Made by a program: the position numbers and the translations under genes
Notes under the pieces: model-generated
Told to the model about the DNA's origin: nothing
Seen by the model: the letters and a program-made list of their open reading frames with translations, nothing else
Databases searched by the model: none
In this document: positions 18,011-25,936 of the stretch, in pieces
Layout of the letters: the number at the start of each line of letters is the position of its first letter
Numbering within the stretch: the first letter of the stretch is position 1
Assembly (NCBI RefSeq): GCF_039652555.1
Contig: NZ_JBDJAF010000002.1
Coordinates: 248,001-312,000, forward strand
Length of the DNA stretch: 64,000 bases
Reading direction: 5' to 3'
Origin: Parafrigoribacterium mesophilum
Lineage (GTDB): Bacteria > Actinomycetota > Actinomycetes > Actinomycetales > Microbacteriaceae

Positions 18011-18126
18011 TAACGCTCCCGGATGTTGGTCTTACCAAGCTACCGGATGCATTTCTTGCCCGAACGCGCGCGGATTTGCCCTGCATGCGGATCAGCCTTG
18101 GCGTTACTCGGACAAAGCCACGAATG

Positions 18127-19323
18127 CTACTCATTACGGGAGTCATACTGTGATGCGTAGAACAGCTGAAGTTGCTGCCAAACGGCGGGGCGATCGAAGT
18201 GCTTCTTTACATGGCGGCTTGCTGCAGATCCCATTGACTCAAGCCGATCAGGGTTGGCTAAGAGGGTTCTCAGCTCCCTGGCAAGCGCATCGCAGTCTCC
18301 CGCAGGCACAATTACTCCAGAAACGCCGGGCAGTACTGAATCTATGGCGCCCGTTGCGTCGGTGGTTATCGTCGGCTTGCCGGACGCACCTGCTTCCAAT
18401 ACAACGTTCGGATAGCCCTCTCGGTAGGTGGGAAGGCATAAAAGATCCATCAGCTGGAAGTAGATGGCTGGGTCTTGGACCGCACCAGTTGATGCCGCAC
18501 AAAGCCCGCTGGCAAGCAGCCGGTCGAGAGTTTTGCGACTACTTGGATCGTCTATGCCGCCCACGATGAGCAGGTCGAATTCGATTCCCCACTCTCGCAG
18601 TTGGAGTACGGCATTCTCCAAAACGTCAAATCCTTTGTCTCGTGTCAAGCGCCCGACATAGCCGATTGTTGGAATGCCGGGACGGAGGCCGAGCGTTGCG
18701 CGCAACTCGTCGAGTCTGATTGTCGAAAATCTGGCGGGATCGAACTCGCGAACATCTACTCCGTTGCTACTACCCTCACCGACTACGACTACTTTTTCTG
18801 GTCTCGAGAGTTTCAGCTTTACGAGAGCTTGCTTGAGGCTTGGACTGACGGCAAGTACGGTGTGTGCAGTGGCAATCGCAATTCGCTCTGCCGAGTAAAG
18901 CACGAGTCTCTGCAACCCCGTGGCGGTTTCCATCCTTAATCCGCGTTGCACATAGACGCGACGTGGAACCCGGGTTAGCCAGCCCGCGAGGCCTCCGAGC
19001 AAGCCCGCCTTTGGCGTGCCAACCGCAATGAGGTCAGGTCGTACAACTCGGAATAAGCGGATCCATTCGAGTAATGCTCGCAGGTCGTGGAAGGGGGCGG
19101 GATTTCGTCGCATCTTCAGCGCGTGGAAGTGAACTGGACTACACAGTGCCCGTTGTGATAGCAAGGGTCCTGGCGAGCAAACTACATGAACTTCCCACCC
19201 ATTCCTGTCAAGGTATTCAGGGAACCCTCGCATAAGGCGAAGGGACACTTCAGATGTGATTCCGATCAGGATGCGTGGACGTCGTCCAGCCGCTTGATTT
19301 CGGTAAGCCATTTTGGATAGCAC
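18127..19323 (-). CDS. GT4 glycosyltransferase
   Basis: A 398-residue GT-B enzyme. It has the loop VCSPGPLLSQ in the acceptor domain, TPKAGLLGGLAGWLTRVPRR, then IGYVGRLTRDKGFDVL and the E-x7-E segment REGYPNVVLEAGASGKP in the donor domain. The pattern VGTPKAGLLG with YVQRGLRMET resembles transferases that add the second sugar after bacillosamine-like priming (PglA and related). GTG 19323 is the annotated start; ATG 19311 is an equally possible one. The gene lies just downstream of the four-gene priming cassette on the same strand, which supports that role. The specific sugar is unknown. Confidence 0.87.
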   Translation of the reverse strand: MLSKMAYRNQAAGRRPRILIGITSEVSLRLMRGFPEYLDRNGWEVHVVCSPGPLLSQRALCSPVHFHALKMRRNPAPFHDLRALLEWIRLFRVVRPDLIAVGTPKAGLLGGLAGWLTRVPRRVYVQRGLRMETATGLQRLVLYSAERIAIATAHTVLAVSPSLKQALVKLKLSRPEKVVVVGEGSSNGVDVREFDPARFSTIRLDELRATLGLRPGIPTIGYVGRLTRDKGFDVLENAVLQLREWGIEFDLLIVGGIDDPSSRKTLDRLLASGLCAASTGAVQDPAIYFQLMDLLCLPTYREGYPNVVLEAGASGKPTITTDATGAIDSVLPGVSGVIVPAGDCDALARELRTLLANPDRLESMGSAASRHVKKHFDRPAVWQQLQLFYASQYDSRNE

Positions 19324-19394
19324 TTTCCACTTTCATCCATAATTAGGCACAATAGCCTCGCCGGATGTGACTCCCACGGGCGTCTCTTTGGCTG

Positions 19395-20039
19395 TCAGCG
19401 AGCTGGCACCCCCATCACCGTTACACCAGCAGGCACGTTCTTGGTGACGCACGCACAAGCTCCCACGAGCACATTCTCGGCCAGATCCAACCCCTGCAAG
19501 ACGACGGCGCCAGCGCCGATGACGGTACGTGTGCCCACCCTGACTTCGCCCGAGATTGTCGCGGCCGGATTGATCGAGACGAAGTCGTTCAATAAGGAAT
19601 CGTGTCCTACCGTTGCATTCGGGTTGACGTGCACATGCCTACCGATGGATACATTCGTTGAAATCTGCGCCCCACCACAAATGATGGAGCCTTCTCCGAT
19701 ACTGACCATGGAGCCAACCGTCGCGGCGGGGTGAACAACGATCGCGCCAGTTAGCCCTGCAGTACGGAACTCCTCGTCAACGCGCTGTCGTAACGTTGGG
19801 CTCCCTATGCCTATGAGGTACTGTGCGCGATTCCCCCCAGCGAGCCATTCGGAAGAGCGCCCCAGATAGCGAATGCCTCGTGAATTCAACCGGGCGGCAT
19901 TGTTGAGACTCGGATCGTCGTCGACTACCCCAAGTAGGTCGAAGACAGGTTCACCGGCCGCCCTATTCACTGCATCAACAACGTCTAGGGTCTCGCGACC
20001 GAAACCGCCGGCCCCGATGACTACCAGTGGCGTACTCAC
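19395..20039 (-). CDS. pglD: Sugar O/N-acetyltransferase, PglD/NeuD family
   Basis: A 214-residue protein with an N-terminal Rossmann-like nucleotide-sugar domain (VVIGAGGFGRETLDVV) and a C-terminal left-handed beta-helix of hexapeptide repeats. The active-site histidine is probably that of ATVGHDSLLND; the last strand has KNVPAGVTVMGVPAR. PglD proteins acetylate the 4-amino group of UDP-4-amino-sugars to complete UDP-di-N-acetyl-bacillosamine. The GTG start overlaps the stop of the phosphoglycosyl transferase gene (GTGA), so it is coupled to the cassette. Family is secure; the product depends on the partner enzymes, and an O-acetylation role as in NeuD is the alternative. Confidence 0.85.
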   Translation of the reverse strand: MSTPLVVIGAGGFGRETLDVVDAVNRAAGEPVFDLLGVVDDDPSLNNAARLNSRGIRYLGRSSEWLAGGNRAQYLIGIGSPTLRQRVDEEFRTAGLTGAIVVHPAATVGSMVSIGEGSIICGGAQISTNVSIGRHVHVNPNATVGHDSLLNDFVSINPAATISGEVRVGTRTVIGAGAVVLQGLDLAENVLVGACACVTKNVPAGVTVMGVPAR

Positions 20040-20680
20040 CGGTCGACAGCCTTGTCGCTGCGTTTCCCCATGAATTCACTGACCGTGGCATATCCCTCTG
20101 CCGAGATACCTTCGCGCTTCAATACTGAAAGTACTGTTGCGCACATGATTCGAAGGTCCATCGCAAAGCTGCGATTTTCGACGTACGCGATGTCCAATGC
20201 GAATTTCTTATTCCAATCGAGTGAGTTGCGCCCGCTGACCTGTGCAAGTCCAGTGATTCCAGGTCGCACTTCGTGTCGCCGGCTCTGTTCGGCCGTATAC
20301 CGGTCTAGATATTGGACGAGCAGCGGCCGCGGACCCACCATGCTCATGTCACCGCGTACGACATTAAATAGAGTCGGGAGTTCATCGAGACTGGTTGACC
20401 TCAGAACTCGTCCAAAAGAGGTTAGGCGCTGGTCATCAGTAATTCTGCCTTGCTCGCTGTTAATGCTCCGCATCGTGCGGAACTTGTATAGTCGGAAGAT
20501 TTTGCGATCGCGACCTGGGCGATCTTGCACAAATAGGATGGGTCGACCAAGGTTCAGCACAACGAGCCCAGCGACTAGGACTAGCACCGGTGACAAGAGG
20601 ACTAGCCCGACACATCCGCCAACGATATCCAGCACGCGCTTTGCGAGTTCGTAGCGATGTCGACGGGCCGCAATTGTCAT
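20036..20680 (-). CDS. pglC: Small monotopic phosphoglycosyl transferase (PglC-like initiating enzyme)
   Basis: A 214-residue protein with one re-entrant hydrophobic helix near residues 12-40 and the catalytic core of small monotopic transferases. It has FVQDRPGRDRKIFRLYKFRTM, the active-site dyad in TSLDELP, and VGPRPLL followed by RPGITGLAQVSGRN. It starts glycan assembly by moving a sugar phosphate from UDP to undecaprenyl phosphate. It lies between the aminotransferase and acetyltransferase genes with four-base overlaps at both ends. Length matches PglC and not the larger WcaJ or WbaP. Donor UDP-di-N-acetyl-bacillosamine is inferred from its neighbours. Confidence 0.9.
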   Translation of the reverse strand: MTIAARRHRYELAKRVLDIVGGCVGLVLLSPVLVLVAGLVVLNLGRPILFVQDRPGRDRKIFRLYKFRTMRSINSEQGRITDDQRLTSFGRVLRSTSLDELPTLFNVVRGDMSMVGPRPLLVQYLDRYTAEQSRRHEVRPGITGLAQVSGRNSLDWNKKFALDIAYVENRSFAMDLRIMCATVLSVLKREGISAEGYATVSEFMGKRSDKAVDR

Positions 20681-21813
20681 TGACGGCCGCCAAGAAAGCC
20701 GTTGACCGCTGAGAACAATCGGTCGATCTCGGATTCACCGAGTGCCGACCCGCTGGGAAGAGTCAGGCCAGTCCTAAAAAGTCGCTCGGAGTGGCCGTTC
20801 GTTAGCGAGCGGGTGCCCGCAAACACTGGCTGCAAATGCATGGGCTTCCATAGCGGGCGGCTCTCGATGTTCTCGCCAAGCAGCGCCGAACTCAGGTCGG
20901 CTGGCGTCCAGCCGGTCACCGCCGAGTCGACGATGATCGAAGTGAGCCAGAAGTTGTCCTGTGCATCACATGCTCCGCCGAAGATTTCGACACCGGCAAC
21001 GTCCGCAAACAACTCGCGGTACAGATCGCGCATGGCACGGCGGCGGGCGATCATGTCGTCAAGGCGTGACAGCTGCGCACGGCCGAGCGCCGCCAGCAGG
21101 TTGCTCATCCGGTAGTTGTAACCAATGTCGATGTGCTCATAGTGAGTGACCGGTTGGCGGGCTTGCGTGGCCAGGTAGCGGGTGTGGGATGCGAGATCGG
21201 AGTCGTCGGTGAGCAGCATCCCACCGCCTGACGTGGTCATGACCTTGTTGCCGTTAAAGGAGACGATGGACGCCAGGCCAAAGGAGCCGGCTGGTTTACC
21301 GTCGTGGGCAGCACCAAGCGACTCTGCGGCATCGGAGAGCACTGGGATGCCGAACTCGTCAGCGACTGCGAGGATCTCGGTGTAGTTGACCGCCTTTCCC
21401 AACAGGTCGACCGGCACGATCGCGGCGACCTTCTCACCCGCACTCGTGAGTTGTTCGATCGCCTGCCCCAGCAGAGCCGGGTCCATGTTTCCAGTTTCCA
21501 GCTCGCAGTCCACGAAAAACGGCTCGGCACCCGTGTAAACGACTGCGTTTGCCGTCGCCGCGAACGTCATCGTAGAAGTGATCACTACGTCGCCGGCACC
21601 GATACCAAGCCCCAGGAGGCCAAGATGAAGCGCCGCCGTGCCCGAACTCAGGGCCACGCCGTGCTTAACCCCGATGCGGTCGGCTAACTCTCGTTCGAAC
21701 GCGTCGACCTCAGGACCCAGCGGCGCAATCCAACCGGAGCGAATCGCTCGAACGACCGCCTCCTCCTCGAGGAGGCCAACGTCCGGTGACGACATGTAAA
21801 TGCGTCCGCTCAT
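20677..21813 (-). CDS. pglE: PLP-dependent sugar aminotransferase (DegT/DnrJ/EryC1, PglE-like)
   Basis: The protein is 378 residues from ATG 21813, chosen because the four bases ATGA overlap the stop of the upstream dehydratase gene; a longer frame opens at 21837. It shows SSGTAALHLGLLGLGIGAGD, the aspartate of LSDAAESLGA and the pyridoxal-phosphate lysine in SFNGNKVMTTSGGG. PglE enzymes add an amino group to the UDP-4-keto-6-deoxy-GlcNAc made by PglF. Order and coupling with dehydratase, phosphoglycosyl transferase and acetyltransferase support that reaction. Other NDP-keto sugars remain possible. Confidence 0.9.
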   Translation of the reverse strand: MSGRIYMSSPDVGLLEEEAVVRAIRSGWIAPLGPEVDAFERELADRIGVKHGVALSSGTAALHLGLLGLGIGAGDVVITSTMTFAATANAVVYTGAEPFFVDCELETGNMDPALLGQAIEQLTSAGEKVAAIVPVDLLGKAVNYTEILAVADEFGIPVLSDAAESLGAAHDGKPAGSFGLASIVSFNGNKVMTTSGGGMLLTDDSDLASHTRYLATQARQPVTHYEHIDIGYNYRMSNLLAALGRAQLSRLDDMIARRRAMRDLYRELFADVAGVEIFGGACDAQDNFWLTSIIVDSAVTGWTPADLSSALLGENIESRPLWKPMHLQPVFAGTRSLTNGHSERLFRTGLTLPSGSALGESEIDRLFSAVNGFLGGRQ

Positions 21814-23627
21814 CGCGACACGACCTCGGAATCCCATCTGGCTTGCTCAAGCTTGGCCGGCTCCAGTGCGGGCACGGTGGCATGCGAGATCTTCGGGTGA
21901 ATAGGGCGCTGGTCAGTCTCCGACTCGCCCATGAGCACCTCGTGCAGCTTCTCGCCATCGCGGAGGCCTGTGAAGGTGATCCCGACGTCCCGTCCGGAGC
22001 GGGCGATCATCCGCTCGACGATGTCGAGGATTCGCACGGGCTCGCCCATGTCCAAGATCAAGACCTGCCCCGGGCTGCCGATCCCGCCGGCCTGGATCAC
22101 CAGGTGGCTGGCCTCCGGGATCGTCATGAAGTATCGAGTTGCATCGGCGTGGGTTACCGTGACGGGGCCACCGGACTCGATCATTCTGCTCACGATAGGC
22201 AGAAGCGAACCGCGACTGCCGAGCACATTACCGAACCGGACGGACAGGTAACGGCGCCCGCTTTGCTCTGCTGCCCACGCGGTCAACTGCTCGCCAAGGC
22301 GCTTCGAATAGCCGAGCACGCTCGTCGGGTCCGCGGCCTTGTCGGTAGACACGTTGACGAAGATCTGCACGTCGATTGCCATGGCGGCCTTCAGAACATT
22401 GAGTGTGCCGAGCACGTTGGTCTTCCAGCCCTCCTCCGGGTAGCGCTCGAGAACGGGTAGGTGCTTGAGCGCAGCGGTGTGGAATACCACCTCGGGGCGC
22501 CGTTCGGTGAAAATCTTCTCTAGTGCTTCCTCGTCCCGGATGTCGGCGAGCACAGTTTCCTTGGTCTCCATCAGCCCGTGCCCCAGGATCAGGAACTCGG
22601 TCGTTTGCAGGTTGGTCTCATCGTGGTCGAGGAGGATCAGTTCGGCGGGGTCGTACTGGGCAATCTGCCGCGACAGTTCGGAGCCGATGGAGCCGCCGGC
22701 TCCGGTGACAAGCACCCGCTTGCCGGTGAGGTAGTCGGCGACCGTTTCCACGTGGGTGTCGATCGGATTGCGGCCGATCAGGTCCTCGATCGCCACCTCG
22801 CGCAAGTCGCTTAACCGCGACTTGCCCTCCAGGATCTCCTGAAGCAGCGGCAGCACCAGGACGCGTAGCCCTGCCGCTTCGCCTGCGTCGGAAATCTTGC
22901 GGATCAGTGCGGCGTCAGCGTGTCCGATGCTGATAACGAGCGCGGTTGCCCTCGTTTTCGCCACCAGAGCGGCCAGATCGTCGCCGGTTCCCAGCACACG
23001 CACCCCGTCGATGCTGAAGCGGGACTTGAAGGCGTCGTCATCGACCAGACCGACGGGAAGGTAGGGCGAGAGCGCGTCGGTTCTCATGCGATGCACCAAG
23101 TGCTTGGCGAGATAGCCGGCACCGTAGACCAGGGTCCGCTGAGCAGTACTGTCCGGTCGAGTCTGGCCCTCAACATAGACGCGCTGTAGATAGCGGAGTC
23201 CTCCCATGAGCACGAACGCCAGAGGTACCGCAATGATCGCGCTGCTCCGCGGTATGTGTATCGTCGACGCCGAGATGAGTTGAGCGCTAGCCAGTAGGAC
23301 ACCAACTATCCCAACCACAAGTGCAAGTGCCCTGGCCTCGTGGAAACTGCCGAGAACGAAACGCCCGCCGTAGAGTGTAATTCGCCAACCTAGAAGCAAC
23401 TGCAGCAAGGCAGCCACCAGGCAGGCAATCAGCACGGACAACCAGTCGATCTGGCTCACATCGAAGTCATAACGGAGCAGCACAGCTCCGATTATTGCCA
23501 GGGCCCACGCGGCCGCGTCCATCGCATATTGGTAACGACCTCGAACCAATGACACAATGCGTCGCGGGGCCCGTTGCCCTGTCGATTCGCCAGCGATGTC
23601 AATGGGCGGTGTGCTGAAATTATTCAT
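21810..23627 (-). CDS. pglF: UDP-N-acetylglucosamine 4,6-dehydratase, membrane-anchored (PglF/CapD/WbpM-like)
   Basis: The protein is 605 residues from ATG 23627. A frame continues upstream to 23819 but that part lacks the expected residues and overlaps a degenerate stretch. Four membrane helices occupy about residues 25-130. A first Rossmann unit (VYGAGYLAKHLV) is followed by the SDR catalytic domain with TGAGGSIGSELSRQ, VSTDKAADPTSVLGYSKRLGE and RFGNVLGSRGSL. The usual catalytic tyrosine is replaced, as in PglF/WbpM enzymes. It makes UDP-4-keto-6-deoxy-GlcNAc. Its stop overlaps the aminotransferase start. The first gene of the cassette probably carries its promoter in the long upstream gap. 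Confidence 0.92.
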   Translation of the reverse strand: MNNFSTPPIDIAGESTGQRAPRRIVSLVRGRYQYAMDAAAWALAIIGAVLLRYDFDVSQIDWLSVLIACLVAALLQLLLGWRITLYGGRFVLGSFHEARALALVVGIVGVLLASAQLISASTIHIPRSSAIIAVPLAFVLMGGLRYLQRVYVEGQTRPDSTAQRTLVYGAGYLAKHLVHRMRTDALSPYLPVGLVDDDAFKSRFSIDGVRVLGTGDDLAALVAKTRATALVISIGHADAALIRKISDAGEAAGLRVLVLPLLQEILEGKSRLSDLREVAIEDLIGRNPIDTHVETVADYLTGKRVLVTGAGGSIGSELSRQIAQYDPAELILLDHDETNLQTTEFLILGHGLMETKETVLADIRDEEALEKIFTERRPEVVFHTAALKHLPVLERYPEEGWKTNVLGTLNVLKAAMAIDVQIFVNVSTDKAADPTSVLGYSKRLGEQLTAWAAEQSGRRYLSVRFGNVLGSRGSLLPIVSRMIESGGPVTVTHADATRYFMTIPEASHLVIQAGGIGSPGQVLILDMGEPVRILDIVERMIARSGRDVGITFTGLRDGEKLHEVLMGESETDQRPIHPKISHATVPALEPAKLEQARWDSEVVSR

Positions 23628-24452
23628 AATCTCACTGTGTTGGCCAGCGACGTCAGCTATGACGACTGGTCGAACTCTATTTCTCCTCTTTGTTGCATGT
23701 TGGGGGCGGTCCTCGGCAAGTACGAATCCGCGGGAATCGGGGACGTGGGTGCGGACTTCGTCAGGATGACTCCCACGGTGGTTTGCGGCCAAGCTCTGGA
23801 AAGCGCGATTCGACGGCAATTAGGTCGTATTTCACTTGCTCTGTCCGAGCGATGAGCGACACTTCTGTCGACACTTGACCGACCACGAAAAGCAGCAGAT
23901 ACGGCGTAACTGTTGGCTCGTAGTCGGAGTCTATCGCGAGCGCTGAAAAAAACTCCGTCATGGGGGCTGGGACCAGCGGATCGCCTGGCACTGTTTGAGA
24001 GGGGGCCGCGGAACTTCCGCTCCAACTCAAGGGTGGTCGACCGATGAGGCGAGATCACTGTCGGAGACGGTTTCGCCATCGGAATGTAGATCGTCGTTGG
24101 GCGGACACAGCGGTCCCGGTCTTTTGTCAAGCCCTGGGATAGGTTCTGAACCTCCAACAAGCGATTCGCCCCTTCGTGTCGAATAAGTCTCGTATAACCT
24201 GGCTCGTTTGATGTTTGCACAAAGCGATCAGCGCTGTCTCCTAACATACGATGAAAAGGCCTATTAATAGTGGCTCGGGCACGGGTAGTTGTTCGAAGTG
24301 GGGTGAGAGGGACACGGGGCCTAGCGTGCATGTCTCAATGAGCTCGTCGAGACTGGGGTGATCCCGTGCTAGGTTTCACCTCCGGATGCTGTGCGACTGA
24401 GCGCCAATCTTCTTCTGCGTGAGGCCGTTGGAGTGGCTGAGGTGCAGTTCAC
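23628..24452. other. 825-base gap, mostly non-coding; promoter region for divergent genes
   Basis: This stretch separates the leftward dehydratase gene from the rightward methyltransferase gene. No intact gene fits: frames on both strands are broken or lack known residues. The right half (about 24200-24452) shows no recognisable feature. The left half on the minus strand carries pieces that look like a broken tyrosine kinase gene, listed separately. Confidence 0.5.
23690..23961 (-). pseudogene. Probable remnant of a bacterial tyrosine kinase (CpsD/Wzc-type) C-terminus
   Basis: On the minus strand one frame reads SLIARTEQVKYDLIAVESRF and a neighbouring frame continues with TTVGVILTKSAPTSPIPADS. 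Joined across a frameshift, these resemble the C-terminal end of BY-kinases, where a segment like LVARTGQTKYD is followed after about 20 residues by GVVLTKVPT and a tyrosine-rich tail. Upstream residues (IDSDYEPTVTPYLLLFVVGQ) could be a worn version of the IIDTPP region. No intact kinase or Wzz-like gene exists in the window, though the locus type often has one. The call rests on memory of family consensus and is tentative. Confidence 0.35.
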
Positions 24453-25157
24453 ATGAATGGCCCGTCCTCCAAGAGTTTCTGGAACGACGCCGCACGCCGG
24501 AACGCCGCTTGGCACGTTGCAACTGGGTATTCAAGCGAAACCGAGGAGTTCTTTGCATCCGGCGTTCGCGAGGTAGACGAGTTTCTGTCGCGAGGCGGTG
24601 TGGCGTTGACACACGAAGACACGCTGCTGGAGATCGGCTCCGGAGTCGGGCGGATGACGCGACAGTTTGCCGCCCTCGCGGGACGGGTGATCGCCGTGGA
24701 TGTCAGTGGAGTGATGCTTGATCGGGCGCGCTCGAATCTCGCCGGGCTGGAAAATGTTGAGTATCTCGAGGTTTCCGGGGAGGGAGAGCTGCCAATTGCG
24801 GACGCAAGCGTAGACGCTGTGTTCTCCTACATCACCCTGCAACACGTGCCCACCGCATCGGCCCAGGAACGCTATTTCGTCGAGGCGTTGCGAGTTCTCC
24901 GGACGGGCGGTTGGGTGTACCTTCAGTTTCGCCGTTCCGGGCTGCTGCCTAGGCTCCTGGACTGGGCTGGGCACCTCGGGCACCTGCTCCGTTGGAGACG
25001 GACCCTCAGCCGTGCGTGGCGTGGGTCTCGCATCAGTGAGCGGACGCTCTTGGGATACGCATCAGAGAGCATGAGCATCCGAATCCTGCCTCAAGGTCGA
25101 CGGCATATATGGGTGCTCGGCCGAAAGGATTCAGGTGCCGATCGTCAACTCCCGTAG
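24453..25157 (+). CDS. Class I SAM-dependent methyltransferase
   Basis: A 234-residue protein with the SAM-binding motif LLEIGSGVGRMTRQ at about residues 56-69, acidic post-I residue in VIAVDVSGVML, ELPIADASVDAVFSYITLQHV (motif II region) and VLRTGGWVYLQFR (motif III). It belongs to the Methyltransf_11-like group common in surface-glycan clusters, where such enzymes methylate sugars or cap chain ends. A terminal methyl group would fit the Wzt C-terminal recognition domain encoded at 8.7 kb, but that link is inference. It stands alone on the plus strand and is convergent with the acetyltransferase gene. GC here is intermediate. Confidence 0.85.
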   Translation: MNGPSSKSFWNDAARRNAAWHVATGYSSETEEFFASGVREVDEFLSRGGVALTHEDTLLEIGSGVGRMTRQFAALAGRVIAVDVSGVMLDRARSNLAGLENVEYLEVSGEGELPIADASVDAVFSYITLQHVPTASAQERYFVEALRVLRTGGWVYLQFRRSGLLPRLLDWAGHLGHLLRWRRTLSRAWRGSRISERTLLGYASESMSIRILPQGRRHIWVLGRKDSGADRQLP

Positions 25158-25244
25158 CCTCGTTGAGCTTGCGGCTCACCCTGCGGGCGCGCCAAGGCCC
25201 ACCGGACTGGACCCCACGAGCGCTCACCGCGCTCTTATCTAGAA

Positions 25245-25781
25245 TTAGACCTGCCCGGATGCCCATAGTGTGTCCGCACCTGTTTGTTCGTACCGTTTGT
25301 GCGTAACTGGACATACCCACCTGCCCGGAGAATCCTCGGTCAGCGGATGTCCTGCCCGGCCCACCCAGCCGACGCGTCGTGCGGGCGAGCCGACCACCAG
25401 CGCGAAAGCGGGCACATCCTTGACCACGGTTGTGCCGGCGCCCACCAGCGCCCACCGGCCGATGGTCACCGGCGCGATGCACACGCTGCAGGCGCCGATT
25501 GGGGCGCCTTCTAGGACGGTGACGCCGACGGCCTCCCAGTCGTCACCGGACTTGAGAGTGCCGTCGACGTTGACCGCGCGGGGGAACTGGTCATCGGTGA
25601 ACACCACCGCCGGACCCACGAACACGCCATCGCCCAGCCTCGCCGGCTCGTAGACCAGGGCGTAGTTCTGGATCTTGCAGTTGTCGCCGACAACCACGCC
25701 CGGCCCGAGGTAGGCGCCGCGGCCGATGATGCAGTTCTCACCTACGCGCACATCCTCGCGAATATGTGCGTACGGCCACAC
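25245..25781 (-). CDS. Left-handed beta-helix acetyltransferase, apparently lacking its first residues
   Basis: The intact frame from GTG 25781 gives 178 residues with hexapeptide repeats (IREDVRVGENCIIGRGAYLGPGVVVG) and the family-typical KIQNYALVYEPARLGDGVF, YPRAVN-like FPRAVNVDG and GDDWEAVGVTV. These match WbpD/WlbB-type N-acetyltransferases for UDP-3-amino sugars. Upstream codons still in frame encode TRLWNGTTV, the normal preceding family sequence, but have no start codon. An ATG with a GGGAG site lies at 25845 in another frame. A frameshift near the start is therefore likely, so the annotated GTG may be only a residual start. GC of this gene is high, unlike the glycan locus to its left. 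Confidence 0.75.
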   Translation of the reverse strand: MWPYAHIREDVRVGENCIIGRGAYLGPGVVVGDNCKIQNYALVYEPARLGDGVFVGPAVVFTDDQFPRAVNVDGTLKSGDDWEAVGVTVLEGAPIGACSVCIAPVTIGRWALVGAGTTVVKDVPAFALVVGSPARRVGWVGRAGHPLTEDSPGRWVCPVTHKRYEQTGADTLWASGQV

Positions 25782-25936
25782 CGTAGTACCGTTCCACAGA
25801 CGCGTGCGGAGGCAGCGACCTCCGCCGTACTGTGGATGCGGTCATGGGAACTCCCGTGCGGTGGAGCTGAGCGTTCGTTGCGGATCAGCCTAGTCAGTCA
25901 GTCGGCCTCGCTGGACTTCTTTGATCGCGTCGAGGG

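Noticed and set aside
21810..23819. Longer dehydratase frame starting at 23819
   Set aside because: The extra 64 residues lie before the first membrane helix, resemble no family member and overlap the kinase remnant; ATG 23627 gives the usual length.
23657..24331. 224-codon minus-strand frame in the 825-base gap
   Set aside because: The composition is not protein-like over most of its length. Only a short part (VGVILTK) resembles a known family and it fits a frameshifted remnant better.
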